A DNA stretch of 64,000 bases, taken from NCBI GenBank assembly GCA_039619475.1, contig CM077116.1, positions 296,650,464 through 296,714,463 of the forward strand. The letters run 5' to 3'. The notes beneath the pieces are model-generated. The model saw only the letters and a program-made list of their open reading frames with translations. It had not been told where the DNA came from and did no database searches. How positions within the stretch are numbered: position 1 is the first letter of the stretch; each line of letters opens with the position of its first letter. Below, one piece after another: positions 36,300 through 48,679 of the stretch. The position numbers and the translations under genes are program-made. The stretch comes from Icerya purchasi. Its lineage: Eukaryota; Arthropoda; Insecta; Hemiptera; Monophlebidae.

Positions 36300-37830
36300 A
36301 TAATTGGCAAATTCCCCATTACTTGCATTTCCTATTATTTTCCAGAACCATGAGATTATTGAGCCAATCCTACTGCAATCAATAGAAGAATTTAATCGTA
36401 CGCATGTTTTTTTTGGGGAGATTTTAATGCCTTCGGTACAGTTTGGCAATGCGACTGTAATGACACAGAAAAATTCATTACCAATTCCGACTTGTGTCTC
36501 CTCAATAACAGTTTAGCTTCTGAACTGGGAAATCACAGTCATAGAAATAATTCTGTCGCGACCTTACATTTGTTTCTTCTCATTTATTCTTTAACCGCTC
36601 GTGGAAGGTTCTCCTCTATTTTCTGGCAAGTGATTATCTTCCAATACTTAATGATATTGAGGTAGATAACCTTCCATCGATTAATAGCTCTCCTAAGTTG
36701 GTCGATGATAATGATATAATTCGTTGGAAGCTTTTTAACGAAAACTGGAATAAATTCCGAATCTCAATTGACTTAGACACGAGTCTAGTCGAAAGTGTGC
36801 AATGCCTCTCGAATCAGTATATACATTTCGCGCGTTTTGTAAATGTCTATACTCCGCGCTTCATTTGACAGGGGACGGAAGTTTCTAATGAAGACTGTCG
36901 GAATTAAGTTAACGAAAGGAATTCAGCTTTGAGAATATTTCAATCTTAAGGAACTTTGGAATCTTATCCTGCATACAGAAGAATTGCCGCCGAGTACAAG
37001 AGGATTTTTAAAAATACCGAGAGAAAATCTTGGAGGGATTTCTGTTTTAAATTTAATAGAAATACCTCTCTGAAGGTAATTTAATCTTTATCCGAGTGAT
37101 TTAAAGGGAATCGTTCAGTGTTGTAAAAACAGTGTTGATGTTTGGTTTCTCGAATTTGTCAATATTGTCACGCCTCCACGTGGTGCGAATTCCGACGAAT
37201 TGTCAGTTATTAATCATTCCCTGGATATATTACTCTCATACGTACTGCTTCAATCGATTACACACTCGGAACTCTTCGACCCAATCTATAAGGAAAAAGA
37301 GTCTTCCCCGGAAATCCATAGGTGAACAAGCGAAAAATTTGCTCTTAACTGTTTTTAATAAACTTCTAAGACCGGATTCGGTCTCCGAATATCTGTTGCA
37401 CATTTTAGTGGTCTCTATTTTTAAACTAGAGAAATCATTTTCCCCAAGCAATATAAAGACCTATTTCGCTGGCATCCTGTTTGAGGAAGCCCTTCCAGTT
37501 GGTTATTAAAAACAGGCTCACCTGATGGTCCGAAAAGGGAGAAATATTCCCCCACAGGATATATTTTGGTGGCGACCGGGTGTTAACACTTCCGACTGCG
37601 TTGTCCATTTCCTAAATGATGTTTACCAAAGCTTTATTGACAAATAGTTTCTTCTCCTGATGGTCTTCTTGGACATCCGGAGGGCTTTTGACAATATTAA
37701 TACTCCTATAATTTCCATTCACATGTTCAAACTGCTGTGTAAGTTATTCTTGAAGAGGACTTTGCATTTTGTCAATCCAGTCACAGAAAGCACCGAGGTT
37801 CAAGCACCTTTAAGGAATTATTGAACTTTT
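36300..37830 (+). mobile_element. Non-LTR retrotransposon fragment: endonuclease end and RT N-terminal half
   Basis: Plus strand. Around 36340-36520 a decayed endonuclease end is readable (QSIEEFNRTHVFFGEILMPS, where HVFFGEILMPS corresponds to the usual GDFNAH). Around 37240-37500 are RT fingers-like stretches, and at 37650-37720 a palm motif A, FLDIRRAFDNINTPI, with the LDI..AFD catalytic pattern. It breaks off before motif C. Frameshifts and stops throughout. Type is I/R1-like by the FLDI.RAFDNI wording. Confidence 0.6.
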
Positions 37831-38777
37831 ATTAAATTTCATATAGCAAAAACATCGCCTACTAATGTTACGGTAAATTATGAAAATTTTCTAGTTCCAA
37901 AATCCAAAATTGCTCCTAACGTTAATAAAAATTAAATTTAGGATATGTAATTGAAACCAAATTCGATCGAAAAATTTAAAAGCACCGGGAAAAACAAATA
38001 TATCGTTCTGCAGTATGTTCACCGGAAAACTATTTAGCATCAGCTGCTGCGTCGCAGTTCCGTAATTGGTTATCAGCAAATGTTGAAAAATTTAATAAAA
38101 CTATAAAATGTTATTGGAAATTCTTCCCAACTGGATTGTCGTATGCTCATATTGCACTCAACTGTGCAGACAGGTACATAAACATTTACAGTAGAAAATT
38201 AAACGAAACTCAAATGAAACCGTTACAATAACGTATACAAATAACCCGCCGGTAAACGTAAATGCACGAACAATCGATGAACGATAAAATTACGGAAAAA
38301 CAGAAAAAACCACGATTAATAAACAAACTGCTATTGAAATAGTATAACAACACGCGCATTACTTCAATAATTGTAGTTTCTACGAGAATTAAAGTTTTTA
38401 AATGACTAACCCGGAAATAAAAAAAAAAAACACATTAAATGTTCAATAGGATCTATATCTATAGTCGCTATAGGAATAGTTCGAAATCTTTAACTGCTAT
38501 TTTGAAACTATAATTCTCGTTAATCATGGTAAACATAAATATAAACCCTACCGATTGCATATTTAAATTAGATTCTTTTATTTTTTTGAGTTATTTATCG
38601 ATAATCGTCATCTAAAAATTTTTGATAATGTTGAGAGGGTTTTTTTTTTTTTTTTTGATATTAACTTTGCCACTTTTTTCGTTTTTAAAAAACTAGTTTT
38701 TTAAAGATAAAGAAGACGATCGTGTACCTTAAATCCCTATAGAAAATCCCGCATTAAACAACGAAAACTGATTGCAA
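37831..38777. other. AT-rich stretch, nothing recognised
   Basis: Non-coding between two retrotransposon fragments. Contains a T run near 38640-38656. Confidence 0.35.
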
Positions 38778-38779
38778 TA

Positions 38780-39760
38780 TTTTCCCAAGAACACCATAAA
38801 ATCTCTAAAAAACCTTTACTCGGGGCGCTGACTCTTTCCAAGTTGGACTACAGCTTCGTGATTTACAGCAGTGCCAAAGAAAATGTCCTGAAAAAACTGG
38901 ACACCGTTCAAAATTCAGCTCTAAGACTCATTACAGGAGCATTTTACACCAGTCCGATTGCTAGTCTTCACGTAGAATTAAACATCTTTCCATTGCAACA
39001 TAGAAGAATCTTCTCATTCCTGAAATACTATACAAAAATGACCTCAAATACAGCCAATCCTACTTACAAAAAAACTATTTCGCCCAACTTTATTCAACTA
39101 AATGAGAAATATCAAAAACTCCGAAGCCATTGGGAATCCGATGCCTAAATACAATTAAAAACATCAACTTTGATACACCCGACATCGTAAAGGGCATAAG
39201 AGAACTACCATCATGGCACACAACCTTTCACGAAACCATAGCAGACTTAAACCGACGCGAAAAAATGGACTCGTCCTTAACCAGACATATCAGAAAGGTA
39301 ACTCGCTCAATTTGGCAAAATGAGTGGAATCGAATCTCTCCAATCAATAACAAACTACGCCGCATCAAAAACGAAATTGCCGACTGGGAAACCAACTATT
39401 GGAGGACAAGATGAAACAATTATTTCGAGACTTAGAATAAGGCACTGCTCATTTAGCCAAAAGTATATCCTCGACAAGGAGCCGGCACCCATTTGTGAGG
39501 TCTGCGCAGAGACTTTCTCGGTAGACCACCTCTTCACATGCAAAAAGTGGGAAACACAGCGGCCAGCCTGCGACATGGTAGGAAAACCTATACTAGAACT
39601 TCTTTACAATGATAGAATAAATTGTGAAAATGTATTAACATGCCTAAAAAATGTAAAGATATATAATATTATCTAGATAAGTTAACTGTTAAGATGTAAT
39701 ATATTCGTCGCAAATGGCTCCATTGTCGAACGACAATAAATAAATATATTGAAAAAAAAA
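38780..39760 (+). mobile_element. I-type non-LTR 3' end with RNase H deleted
   Basis: A plus-strand frame from about 38800 encodes the RT connection/thumb: LTLSKLDYSFVIYSSAKENV, then LDTVQNSALRLITGAF and SPIASLHVELNIFPLQHRR. After frameshifts it passes quickly to a post-RNase-H tail (VTRSIWQNEWNRIS, RLRIRHCSFSQKYIL) and the C-terminal zinc motif CEVCAETFSVDHLFTCKKW, ending with a stop at 39676. The RNase H core expected between the two parts is absent. A short 3' UTR and A-run end near 39760. Confidence 0.75.
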
Positions 39761-40133
39761 ACTTTTAAGTAAATTTCGTTTGGGGTGCGCTATGCGACTC
39801 GATTAAAGCCGACTTGAGATATAACATACGCGACCAATTCAATCCAGCTATCGCACAGAGTGCTAGTGGAAATATCGTAAAAAACAAAAAATTCGGAATG
39901 AAATTCTGTATGATAAATCTGAAAAAAGCATACTATTTCTTCGAAGCTCATTTCAACAAACCGGACATTTTGGACCGAAAGATGAGTACCATTCTGGAAA
40001 AAAATAAAACGAATTACATTTCGATGTCGAGAAAAGTGATAAACTTAGTCAGTTCTGGAAGTATCAGTGAAATAAAAACACTAACAGTCTGAATTGAATA
40101 AATGCGAGTTAAAGTTTAATAAAAGCGACGTTA

Positions 40134-40860
40134 ATGGTTACTGCGCCAGGGGAACAAAATACCTCAAAAAAATTATTGACCGACCGAAAAAAATGGATCA
40201 ACACAAAAATCTCCAGACTTCGATTGGATAGATACTTTTCCTTATTCTCTAATCCCGCTTCACACTATCTTCTCATACAGCTAGCACCCAGTTGTCAGCC
40301 TTGGTTTCTTTCTATTCCGTTCAGACGTCCTTCTACTATTGCCTTCTTAATCAGATTAAGAATTAATCATTCTAACCAGTTGTCGATTTTTTTCGGTAAC
40401 AACCACGTCCATAATTTTTTCTTCGGTTGACGTTTCGAATAGTAGTGCTCTATTCCTCATCACAACCATAAATGAAACAACCAAGGGAAAACCAGTCGTT
40501 AAATTTAAAATCTTTAATTAATCATTCTCTTCTTTCCGCTTCTCACTTTCGTTTTTCTATATCCTCTCCACAACTCTGATTTTCCTTTTGAATGCGACGC
40601 AAACCATGTTTTCTATGAATGTTCGGCTCTTAGTAGCGAACGCTCCTCCCTTCTGTATTCGAAAATCTTGGCTCTTGGCTTTCCGGTTCCTTACAGTGCT
40701 TGCTTTATCCTTTCCTTCCCATTCCCATCAACAATTTCCTTACTTCATTCATTTATTCTTTCCATCTCCCAACGCCTCAGAATCTAATTTCTTAGCATAA
40801 TACATTTAAGTGGTTGAGTAAAAAGCCGAAGACGAGCCCCCTCTCGAAAAAAAAAACAAA
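40134..40860 (+). mobile_element. I-type non-LTR C-terminal fragment, interrupted by a small insertion
   Basis: From about 40260 the frame reads CQPWFLSIPFRRPSTIAF then LIRLRINHS, is interrupted at 40374-40515, and resumes with a tail ending ECSALSSERSS-like text (40605-40650) and FPVPYSACFILSFPFP-like text. A 3' motif and A-rich tail follow at 40800-40860, resembling the 3' ends at 2540-2590 and 41510-41570. The start of this fragment (40134-40260) is not identified. Confidence 0.6.
40374..40515 (-). mobile_element. 142-bp insertion with hammerhead-ribozyme-like core, 13-bp target duplication
   Basis: AATTAATCATTCT is present on both sides (40361-40373 and 40516-40528), and removing one copy plus the insert restores the host element's frame (LRINHS...). 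On the minus strand the insert contains GTGATGA (canonical CTGATGA with C3 changed to G), a 5-bp stem II (GAATA at 40451-40455 pairing with TATTC at 40437-40441), then GAAACGTC and AACC, which can pair with an upstream GGTT as stem I. The GAAACGTC arrangement, with the self-complementary ACGT as minimal stem III, is the form known for hammerheads of Penelope-like elements and retrozymes. The C3 change should inactivate this copy. Confidence 0.55.
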
Positions 40861-41239
40861 AATACACAACACTCGGATTCATTACTCGAAAATGTTGAAG
40901 GGTCACCCAGCGAAATTAAACATTGAACATATTTGAGCGCAATGTAAAAATATAGCGAGATTTATCGATCAATCAATAGTACGGTTAAAATGCTGCAAGT
41001 ACGATCTTCTTAATTTTAACACTGAATCATATATTCAAAAATAACGTGGATTTCAAAAAAAAAAACGAAATAAATCATGCTAGATAGTTTCAAAAAGTGA
41101 TAAGTGGTGGCTGCGACGTATGTTGAAGATACCGCGCACAATAAAAATAGCAAATGAATCGATTTTAAAAAGTTCGACCCCGAGAAAAGGCTAACTCAAG
41201 AGGTGAACGGTAAAATACCTGAAACATTTTAGAGCATAT

Positions 41240-41575
41240 TATGCGATGCGATAAAAGCGTGAGCATGACGACCACGGAAAATCCGTTCTATTCGCCGGAT
41301 TATAATTTTGTACGCGATGCTGAACATACGAACAGTCTAACAGTCTCTATCCCAAACTCCATCAACTCAATATTCCTACTCCTTATAACATCTAGTTTAC
41401 CCTTACACTTTTTCCAATCCTCGTATTATTCATATCGTTACTTCCTTTATATGTTCAATATCTAATCAAAACCGAACTGACAGCGAAATAATTAAAATAC
41501 TACTATCTGTGATGAGTAGGTGTCTCATGCTGGCTGAGCTCGAATAAAAAAATAAAAAAAAAACAAAAAAGTGGA
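41240..41575 (+). mobile_element. Possible I-type non-LTR 3' end (short)
   Basis: A hydrophobic, pyrimidine-rich plus-strand frame (about 41320-41465) is followed by a stop, a short motif with GAGTAGGTGTCTCATGCTGG and an A-rich tail at 41546-41570. The layout copies the 3' ends at 2520-2590 and 40790-40860. The coding part is too short to be sure. Confidence 0.35.
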
Positions 41576-42789
41576 GCGATCCTCGTGTAGAAAATTGCGT
41601 CAGATAGACTGACGTTATACAATGGAAAAAAGTCTTTCAGTGTGTATATAAGTCAGGCTGCAACCTAAGTTCACTGGCGGAAAATAGTAGAGACAGCAGC
41701 AGAGTAAACTATGATTATGACATTCCTTAGGGATATTAGGACTGAAGAAGAGGAAAGCGACCATTGCATGAACAACTACCAAGAGAAATTTTCGGTCCTT
41801 AAATCAGAAGAGTTTAAAGAAGATTAATTTAATTAAATTGTTCCCAGAAGAATTCCAGCAGAACTAAAAGCATACCGAAATCAATTAAATTCGTTAATTT
41901 GCTCTTCACGAAGACCCAATTCAAATATGTTTACTTATCAGTGTAATTTGCTTCTAAGCCGAGACGGTTTAAATTGATTTTCCACGTAAATTTCCAATTA
42001 CGTAAAAATTCAGGTAATACTATACAATTCCCCCTCATTCTTATTCCTCGCTTTATCCAGTTTTCGGTGGTACTATCGTTTTCTAACCGATCGATAAGAG
42101 TGGTCCGATCTGAAGTAATGGATTTCTTTCTCCTAACATCCGTGAATATTAATTCTTATTTCCTTCTTTTTTTTTTCTTTAACTCCCTCTTTTGCACTAC
42201 TTTAAAACGTTTTTGATTATAACATTTATGAAATCTAATGTTTTGTTTATTTTAGATGATTTTGTATATTGCTATTTTATACCTCTCTTTTCATTCTTTC
42301 AGTTAAGTTACTTATGATACAAAATACATAAATGAATTAAATAAGCTATAATGAAAAAAAAACGAAAAAAAGGTGAACGTATGTGACTGCAAATTATGTT
42401 CGACAAATAAAAATAATAATAATAGTAAAGTTGAATCCTGCCAATACTTGCACCTCGGTATTGTAAATTTTCCAACTCCCAGTATTTTTGCACCATCATT
42501 TCTTTCCCTTTAATCGAAATTTATCGCCTCTAATAATTTCGAATTCGGCATTATTACTATATATGTTGTTAATTCTAAATTAACACATCCATCGACGGCA
42601 CTTTTAAAATTTGTTTTTATTTTGTTTTATTTTGTTTTATTTTTGAACATTTATAGATATACTTTTTCAACTAAATTAACTCACTTTTTCTACCCTTCAA
42701 GTAGTTATTTTCATTAATTTTCTCTTCTTGATTCGTAATGCATGTTTTTCTTATTTATTTATTTTTTTAAATTTTCCTCTTCACCTTTT
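41576..42789. other. Non-coding stretch with a TATA-like box and a short ORF
   Basis: Contains TGTATATAAGTC at 41643-41654 followed 57 nt later by a 38-codon plus-strand ORF (41711-41827). Otherwise AT-rich; the end, 42600-42780, is T-rich. Confidence 0.35.
41645..41827 (+). promoter_or_regulatory. TATA-like element followed by short ORF, unassigned
   Basis: TATATAAG at 41645-41652, a GTTCACTG initiator-like sequence about 25 nt downstream, then ATG at 41711 opening a 38-residue acidic/charged ORF (MIMTFLRDIRTEEEESDH..., ending KSEEFKED) that stops at 41827. It could be the 5' end of a retroelement or a chance combination. No family recognised. Confidence 0.25.
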
Positions 42790-44330
42790 TTATATGCGCC
42801 GTTTGTAACTATTAAGGTCATTACAGCACATATGCGGAGGTAACTCATATATGTTCGGTTAAACCACTCGTTCTAACGAAGCCTATAACCCTTGTGACGT
42901 TAGTTACAGTATTTGTCAGACAATCCTGTATGTTACTAGGTAGGTTATGTTGCGTCCGGAACGTGGCGAACTTTGGACACATGAGAAGTATATGTGAAAC
43001 TGTTGGTATACCAGTTTGTCCGCAGAAGAAGTACATAGTTTGAGGCGAAGATTTACTAATTATATAACTGTGCGAGACAGTGACGTGGCCGATTCGCAGC
43101 CGGCTAAGAACCTTAAAATCGTGCCGTGATATTCCCTCCGGTGGCCACCATAGTTCGACTGTGGGCTTAATGTTTTTTAAGAACGTTGTAGTAGCTGCCC
43201 ATTCTGCTTCCACTGGTTCTCGAACTTCTTTAGAAAAATATGCATCATCGAGGATGGGAGGTCCGCGCCCTCTGGCATTGGCGAGAACAACGCCGAGCGC
43301 GTTTCCACATCGACCCTCTCATTACCGGGTACCCCGATGTGTTCAGGGACCCAAATGAACGTCACCCGGCTGTTAGTTTGGTTTAACTGATTTAGATAGT
43401 AGTGTATTTTCAATATTAACGGGTTGCTGCATTTTTGGCCTGTAGGGAATCGGTGACTATGAGAACTTTTTTGTTGTGATCCGTGACTAGGTGATGGAGG
43501 CAGTAAGAAATTCCGTGCAATTCTGCATCCAACGCATTGCAAGCATCGTTAAGTCTGGCTTGATGTGAAATGCCCTGCCCTACGAAGGCGCAGGATACCG
43601 ATAGTGGTCTTGCTTTAGCTCCATCAATGTAGTATACTAGGTCGTCCATATACTTGCTAATTGCTCTGGCTGCCATTTTTGCCGTACACTGGAAATTTGT
43701 TGTACCTGGGTTCGATTTCAGCGATGTATCGATGTTCGTTTTTTTTTAGAACTCCAGGGGGGAATCAGAATCATCGGGCTAGGTATTAGCCTTCCAAAGA
43801 ACGTGATCCCGTGAACATGCAAGACAGCCATTACCTCCGGCAGGGGGTCTCCTGGAAAACTTGACTTAAGAGGGCATTTATTTAAGTGAAAAGGAAAGTT
43901 CTGTATGTAGCTGAGGTAGCGGTGCATGTTTCGCAGTATGAAATAGTTTCAGTAGTAAGAGAAAAGGAGCAGCCGGCTAGAGCGCGCATACTGGCTACTG
44001 GAGACGTTCGATGCGCCCCCAGGATAGTTTGCAGAGCGGCATGGTGCACGGGATCGAGGGATTTCAGTAGTGATTTACTTGCAGAGGAGTACATCTAGCA
44101 TCCATAGTTAATTTTTGATAGGATAAGCGATCTATAAATGTTACGGAGGAATTTAGGATTGATGTTGAATCTGGAACTCGCCAGATATTTCAAAATAGGG
44201 ATAGCTTTGGTCATCTCAGTTCTAATTCAGAAATGTGAGGCTTCCACGTAAGCCTGGAGTCGAAAGATAACCTAAGGAATTTCACCGTCGTTTTTTGGGG
44301 AAGGAAAAGTTCATATCTACATTAATCGAG
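42790..44330 (-). mobile_element. I-type non-LTR 3' half with RNase H
   Basis: Reading on the minus strand from 44330: the RT end LDPVHHAALQTILGAHRTSP then VASMRALAG (44050-43980); a decayed gap; RNase H at 43676-43180 with VYYIDGAKA, ALDAELHGI, LIVTDSLQ and, after a frameshift, WVPEHIGVPGNERVDVETRS. Then WWPPEGISRHDFKVLSRLRI and a CCHC-like motif (MYFFCGQTG then VSHILLMCPKF) before the stop at 42845. The four RNase H acidic positions remain but frameshifts break the ORF. Confidence 0.75.
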
Positions 44331-45995
44331 TTTATTTATCAACGAAGAATACTTGAAAAATATCATGTATGTATTTTAAACATGTACTTCGCAAGCTCGT
44401 CTAGGAAAAATGAAATGTACGGCTTTTTTTTTCTTTTTTTTTGAAAGGAAATCTTTAAAACTGCAGTGGAGTTCTTATTTTGTCCGTCACCCTCGGGACC
44501 GGGACCATGATAACAGAAATTCCATTACACATATAGTACTGTACTAGATTTTAAATAATTTTGGAAAGAAATGAAAAAAAATGTTCAATTGGATAACACT
44601 TAGAGTTTGGTATTTTTATTTGCAAATTTAGTATAACATAGTACAATATAGTACAGTATATACCTGGGTAAAATGTCGCTACGTCAAATTGTTTACATCT
44701 TTAAAATATCAGTAATTTTCTTAAAAAATCACAAATTTACCAATTTTTACAGTGACAGAAAACAGAGAATGACGTATGAAAGAAGTTTTACTGTAATATA
44801 ACCAATCGAAAATTAGCGTACGTAAATGTAATAATAATTCGACTTGGCATTGAAAAATATTTTAAAACTTCAAAAAATTTTATATAGAATATAAAAATAA
44901 AGATAAGCGTTGAAATTTTATAAAATTACTAAATAAAGAGAAGTACGTAAATGAAAATTACCTATTTAACATTTTACAGTTCAATAAAGTTATTATTAAG
45001 AGAAAAAAGTAAAAATAAATTCAGGATACATGTTCGCTGCTCTCTGTTCGTAGAAAATATAAACTCGATTATTCTACGATTATCAAACAGCAATTTTATC
45101 TACGGGGTAAAAAAAATACTCGATATAGAACATACTTAAACAGAATATATCAAGTAATAACTTAAAACCCGTTTGTTTTTTAACGAAAATTTGCGGAAAC
45201 AAACATAAAATTAAATTCAGTCATAAATTCTCCCCTAATTTTAATATTATATAATCTGTTATTTTTGTTAAAAACAAAAACTCATAATTAAATAAAACAT
45301 ATATAGAGAAAAGATACATGAACAGGCGATGAAATTTGCACAAAAACAAGAGACTATGCACAAATGAGGAAATAATAAAATTCCGACACAGCTCTTGTTG
45401 ATTTTCAAACGCTAATGTAAACATTTCGAAGAGCTAAGAAATAATTTAAGTTAAAAGCTAATTTGGTCCCCTTTACCTTCAATAATGTTATCTACGGCGT
45501 TTTCGTAATACGGTGCAAAATTTACGTATTTAAAAACGAAACAATCCGAATGCTTTAAATTATACGAAGCTAAGTTGTCCTTTTCTGTTAGTTAAGCGTT
45601 TAATCGTTATTTTATTTTAATTAAATTTATACGAATCAACAAGTTTAGCAGGTGTTTAAAACATTTTCTCAGATAAAATCAAAATACTCAATACTACCGA
45701 GTTAAAAGTGCACGCGTTATGATAAAAACAACAAATTCGTAACAAAATCGCTCAATCTTTTACTTTAAAAATAGGCATAAGAAAAATATAGACAAATTAA
45801 AAATTACATTTGTTTAAAAGCATGTGGGAACACTAGTGTGTCCTAAAACACAATAGGAAAGCAAAATAAATAAATAAAAAGAAAAATTTAAATGCTCCAA
45901 TTTCAAATAGAATTTTCTTTTCCTTCCACATCTCTATTTGTCGAAAATCTAAATATTTAAATCTGCACGTAAAAACTCACTTAACAACAAATATG
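44331..45995. other. AT-rich stretch, nothing recognised
   Basis: Only short random ORFs. No transposon ends or exons seen. Confidence 0.4.
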
Positions 45996-46920
45996 AACAC
46001 AACACAAAATACCAATCAAAGAAGGCCAAGCAGGATGTGCACTTACCACAGAGATCGAGGACTGCATATCGACTAGGCTCCTTAATCAATTCTCAATCTG
46101 TAGCTGTGAGTTATATGCTATATGCCAAGCCTTAGAACGTATCAAATGTGGCTCCGCTGACACCAAATACGTCTTATGCTCTGATTCACTAATAGCACTA
46201 AAAAACTATAGTACTAAAAATCGATTAGTCCAATTAATAGAAGTCTTAATCAATGATCTTCAAACTCGAGGAACAAGCCTTATGCTACAATGGATACCGG
46301 CACACCAATGGATGCGCGGCAATGAAAGAGCCAATACCTTAGCCAAAAAGGTTACAACCATGCCTAAACCCCAAAAAGTAATACCAGTCCAACTCCATGA
46401 AGCGAAAAAAATTATCCACGAAATTGTAAAAAACCACTGGAACAAGAGGTGGCAAGCCATCAGCTCTAAGCTCCATTCGGTAAAACAAGATATACACTCA
46501 CCAAGACCAACGATCCCAACTAATCGATCAGACCAATGTATAATTAATAGACTTAGAACTGGTCACATCAGAGCGTCGCACATCCATCATATAACTAAAG
46601 AGGAGCCACAAAAATGCCCATACTGTGATCAAAACCTTGATGTACGTCACATTTTAATAGAATGTCGTCCCCTCAGGACAACTAGAGAACAGTTCAACAT
46701 CCCGGAATCTATCAACGACGCAATTTAAAGCACAGAAAATTGCCTCAATACATTAAATCCATAAACGCAATTAGCTTCATTTAACTAAATGTCTTTCCTT
46801 GTTTAATTAATGTATAATTAACTAATTCTGAATTCTGTAAAACTTATATATATGTATATAGTGGTCGCTAAAAACCTTGTTGTTATAAAGCGACCTTAAA
46901 TAAATAAATCAATAAATAAA
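45996..46920 (+). mobile_element. I-type non-LTR 3' end with an open RNase H frame
   Basis: A frame stays open from just after a TGA near 45993 to the stop at 46728, longer than an ATG-based ORF would show. It encodes an RNase H missing its first strand: CSCELYAICQALERI, YVLCSDSLIAL, LQWIPAHQWMRGNERANTLA (the last catalytic Asp appears as Asn in NERAN), then CIINRLRTGHIRASHIHHI and a zinc motif CPYCDQNLDVRHILIECRPL. The 3' UTR ends in AAATAAATAAATCAATAAAT-type repeats at 46895-46927. It is 5'-truncated. Confidence 0.75.
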
Positions 46921-46927
46921 TAAATAA

Positions 46928-48095
46928 TACATACATATAAAGTTCAAAACTTCACTTCAAAAAATTTGTGTGTATATGTGTATATTACATAATATTTGTT
47001 GGGGAAAAAAGGAAACGTGTATTTTTTTACTAATAATACATTGATTTGAGGCGCAGTTTTTCATCCTGAACCCCAATGAAAACATATTTATTTTAGTACG
47101 CCATTTATTTTTATTTTTATTATTACTTTTTTCTTTTTTTTAAAAAAATAATCCTTGTATTTCGGATTTTAATAAAAGATACTGTTCGATTTCAAAATCT
47201 GCTATTCTATATAAATCCAATTATGCTTAGAAAATCATCAGATCTGAAGGAAGCGGTTTTAGATTTTATCCGCTCTAAAAATTAACTCCTTCATATGTTA
47301 TCACGCTAGTATGGAAAGTCGTTCGCAAACACCGTGAAATATTTACGTTCGATTAGTAATTTGACGAAATATTAATCGTATCGATTTTGTCAGAATAAAT
47401 TGCTTAATATTACAACCGTACATAATTTATCACTTCGAAAAAGGTGTAAATATGTAAGTAAATACTGGAAGGAGTTTATTATATAACGTACTTACATAAA
47501 AATAAATGTAAAGTGACGAAAACTAACAAAAAACAACGATATCAGATGTTGTTTGTAATGTAGTCAAAATCGTCACTTAATTCACTTTTGGGACCATAGT
47601 GTCTATGCAACCAGTACTATAAGTTACAAAGAGTATCGTTGTCCCAGAGACACAAAATAAAATGTGCACATAAATAATAACAATGTATAAAAAATATAAC
47701 GTTACTGTAATGATTAAAACGTTCGCTTCGCATTCTTGTCGGTCACGTATCTGATTGCACGAAACACTTCGAAAGCGCAACCAATAAATGACACATTTCA
47801 TGTGGGGTTTTAGAATATAACCGCGACGATTAACGTGCTTAAAATCATCGCGTGTCATGGAAACCCTCGTAATAGTAATAACAATAAAGATTTCTAAAAT
47901 AAAGACAAAACCTAGTAAGTATTAAAACGGAAAGAAAAAGAGAGGAGAAAACAAGATGGCGGCAAAGGAAAACGATAAAACCAAACACCTTAAAATAAAT
48001 AAAAAAAAAGCATTTTAAAAGATCGGACCGAAGTTTAACAATAACAAATATAGCAGTGCAACAGATTTTTATTTATTTTTAATCGACTTTAAAAG
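46928..48095. other. AT-rich stretch, nothing firm
   Basis: A small ORF with a good start context (AAGATGGCGG, ATG at 47956, 20 codons) lies just before the candidate exon at 48096. No other content recognised. Confidence 0.35.
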
Positions 48096-48222
48096 TTGGT
48101 TACTGCTGTTTTTGAATATTGGCTATTATTTCGAAAATCACTGGATGAAACTTTCGAACCTGACAGGGACGTTTTTCCTATGGACGATTTTGGTCGGTTC
48201 GAATTACCGCACCTCGCTAAGA
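48096..48222 (+). CDS. Candidate exon of an unidentified plus-strand gene
   Basis: A pyrimidine-rich tract and AAAG precede 127 nt that read LVTAVFEYWLLFRKSLDETF then EPDRDVFPMDDFGRFELPHL and AK. The stretch ends exactly at AAGA|GTGAGT, a good splice donor. The peptide is compact and acidic with balanced composition, unlike the AT-driven random ORFs nearby. If unspliced the frame stops seven nt later. I do not recognise the protein. It could be a fragment of a mobile element or chance. No partner exon was identified. Confidence 0.3.
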
Positions 48223-48679
48223 GTGAGTAGTTTGTTTTCGCTAGTCAGTGTGTTATACCAATATAAAAAAAGAAATCCTCGAGTTAATCAAACAGTGTTG
48301 AATTAATTTTACGACAAAATGGATTTCCTTATACTTTTTACGTAAAAATAAAACCGGTCCCAAACCCATGACAGAGTGTAGGAAATGATTAAGAACTGCA
48401 ATAGCTATGGCATAACGACTCTGTGAAAAGTACGGTAATAATTATTTATCACACTTCATATTATTTAATAATCGATCAGTTTCATTAAGAAATCAGCGAG
48501 AAGAGCTAAATTCGATTACTGCTATCCACATCAAATATATAATAATTAACAATTCGGCTACAAGTTAACGCTTAAGCATGTCCAAACACACGCAAAAAAA
48601 AAAAACACTTCAATAGTCAGAATATGGAACGCTTTAGAGTACCATCAGTTTTATTTAAAAAATTCAGCGCTGAAACTTT

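Noticed and set aside
47577..47858. 93-codon minus-strand ORF
   Set aside because: No motif and no splice context; not convincing as a gene or Patj exon.
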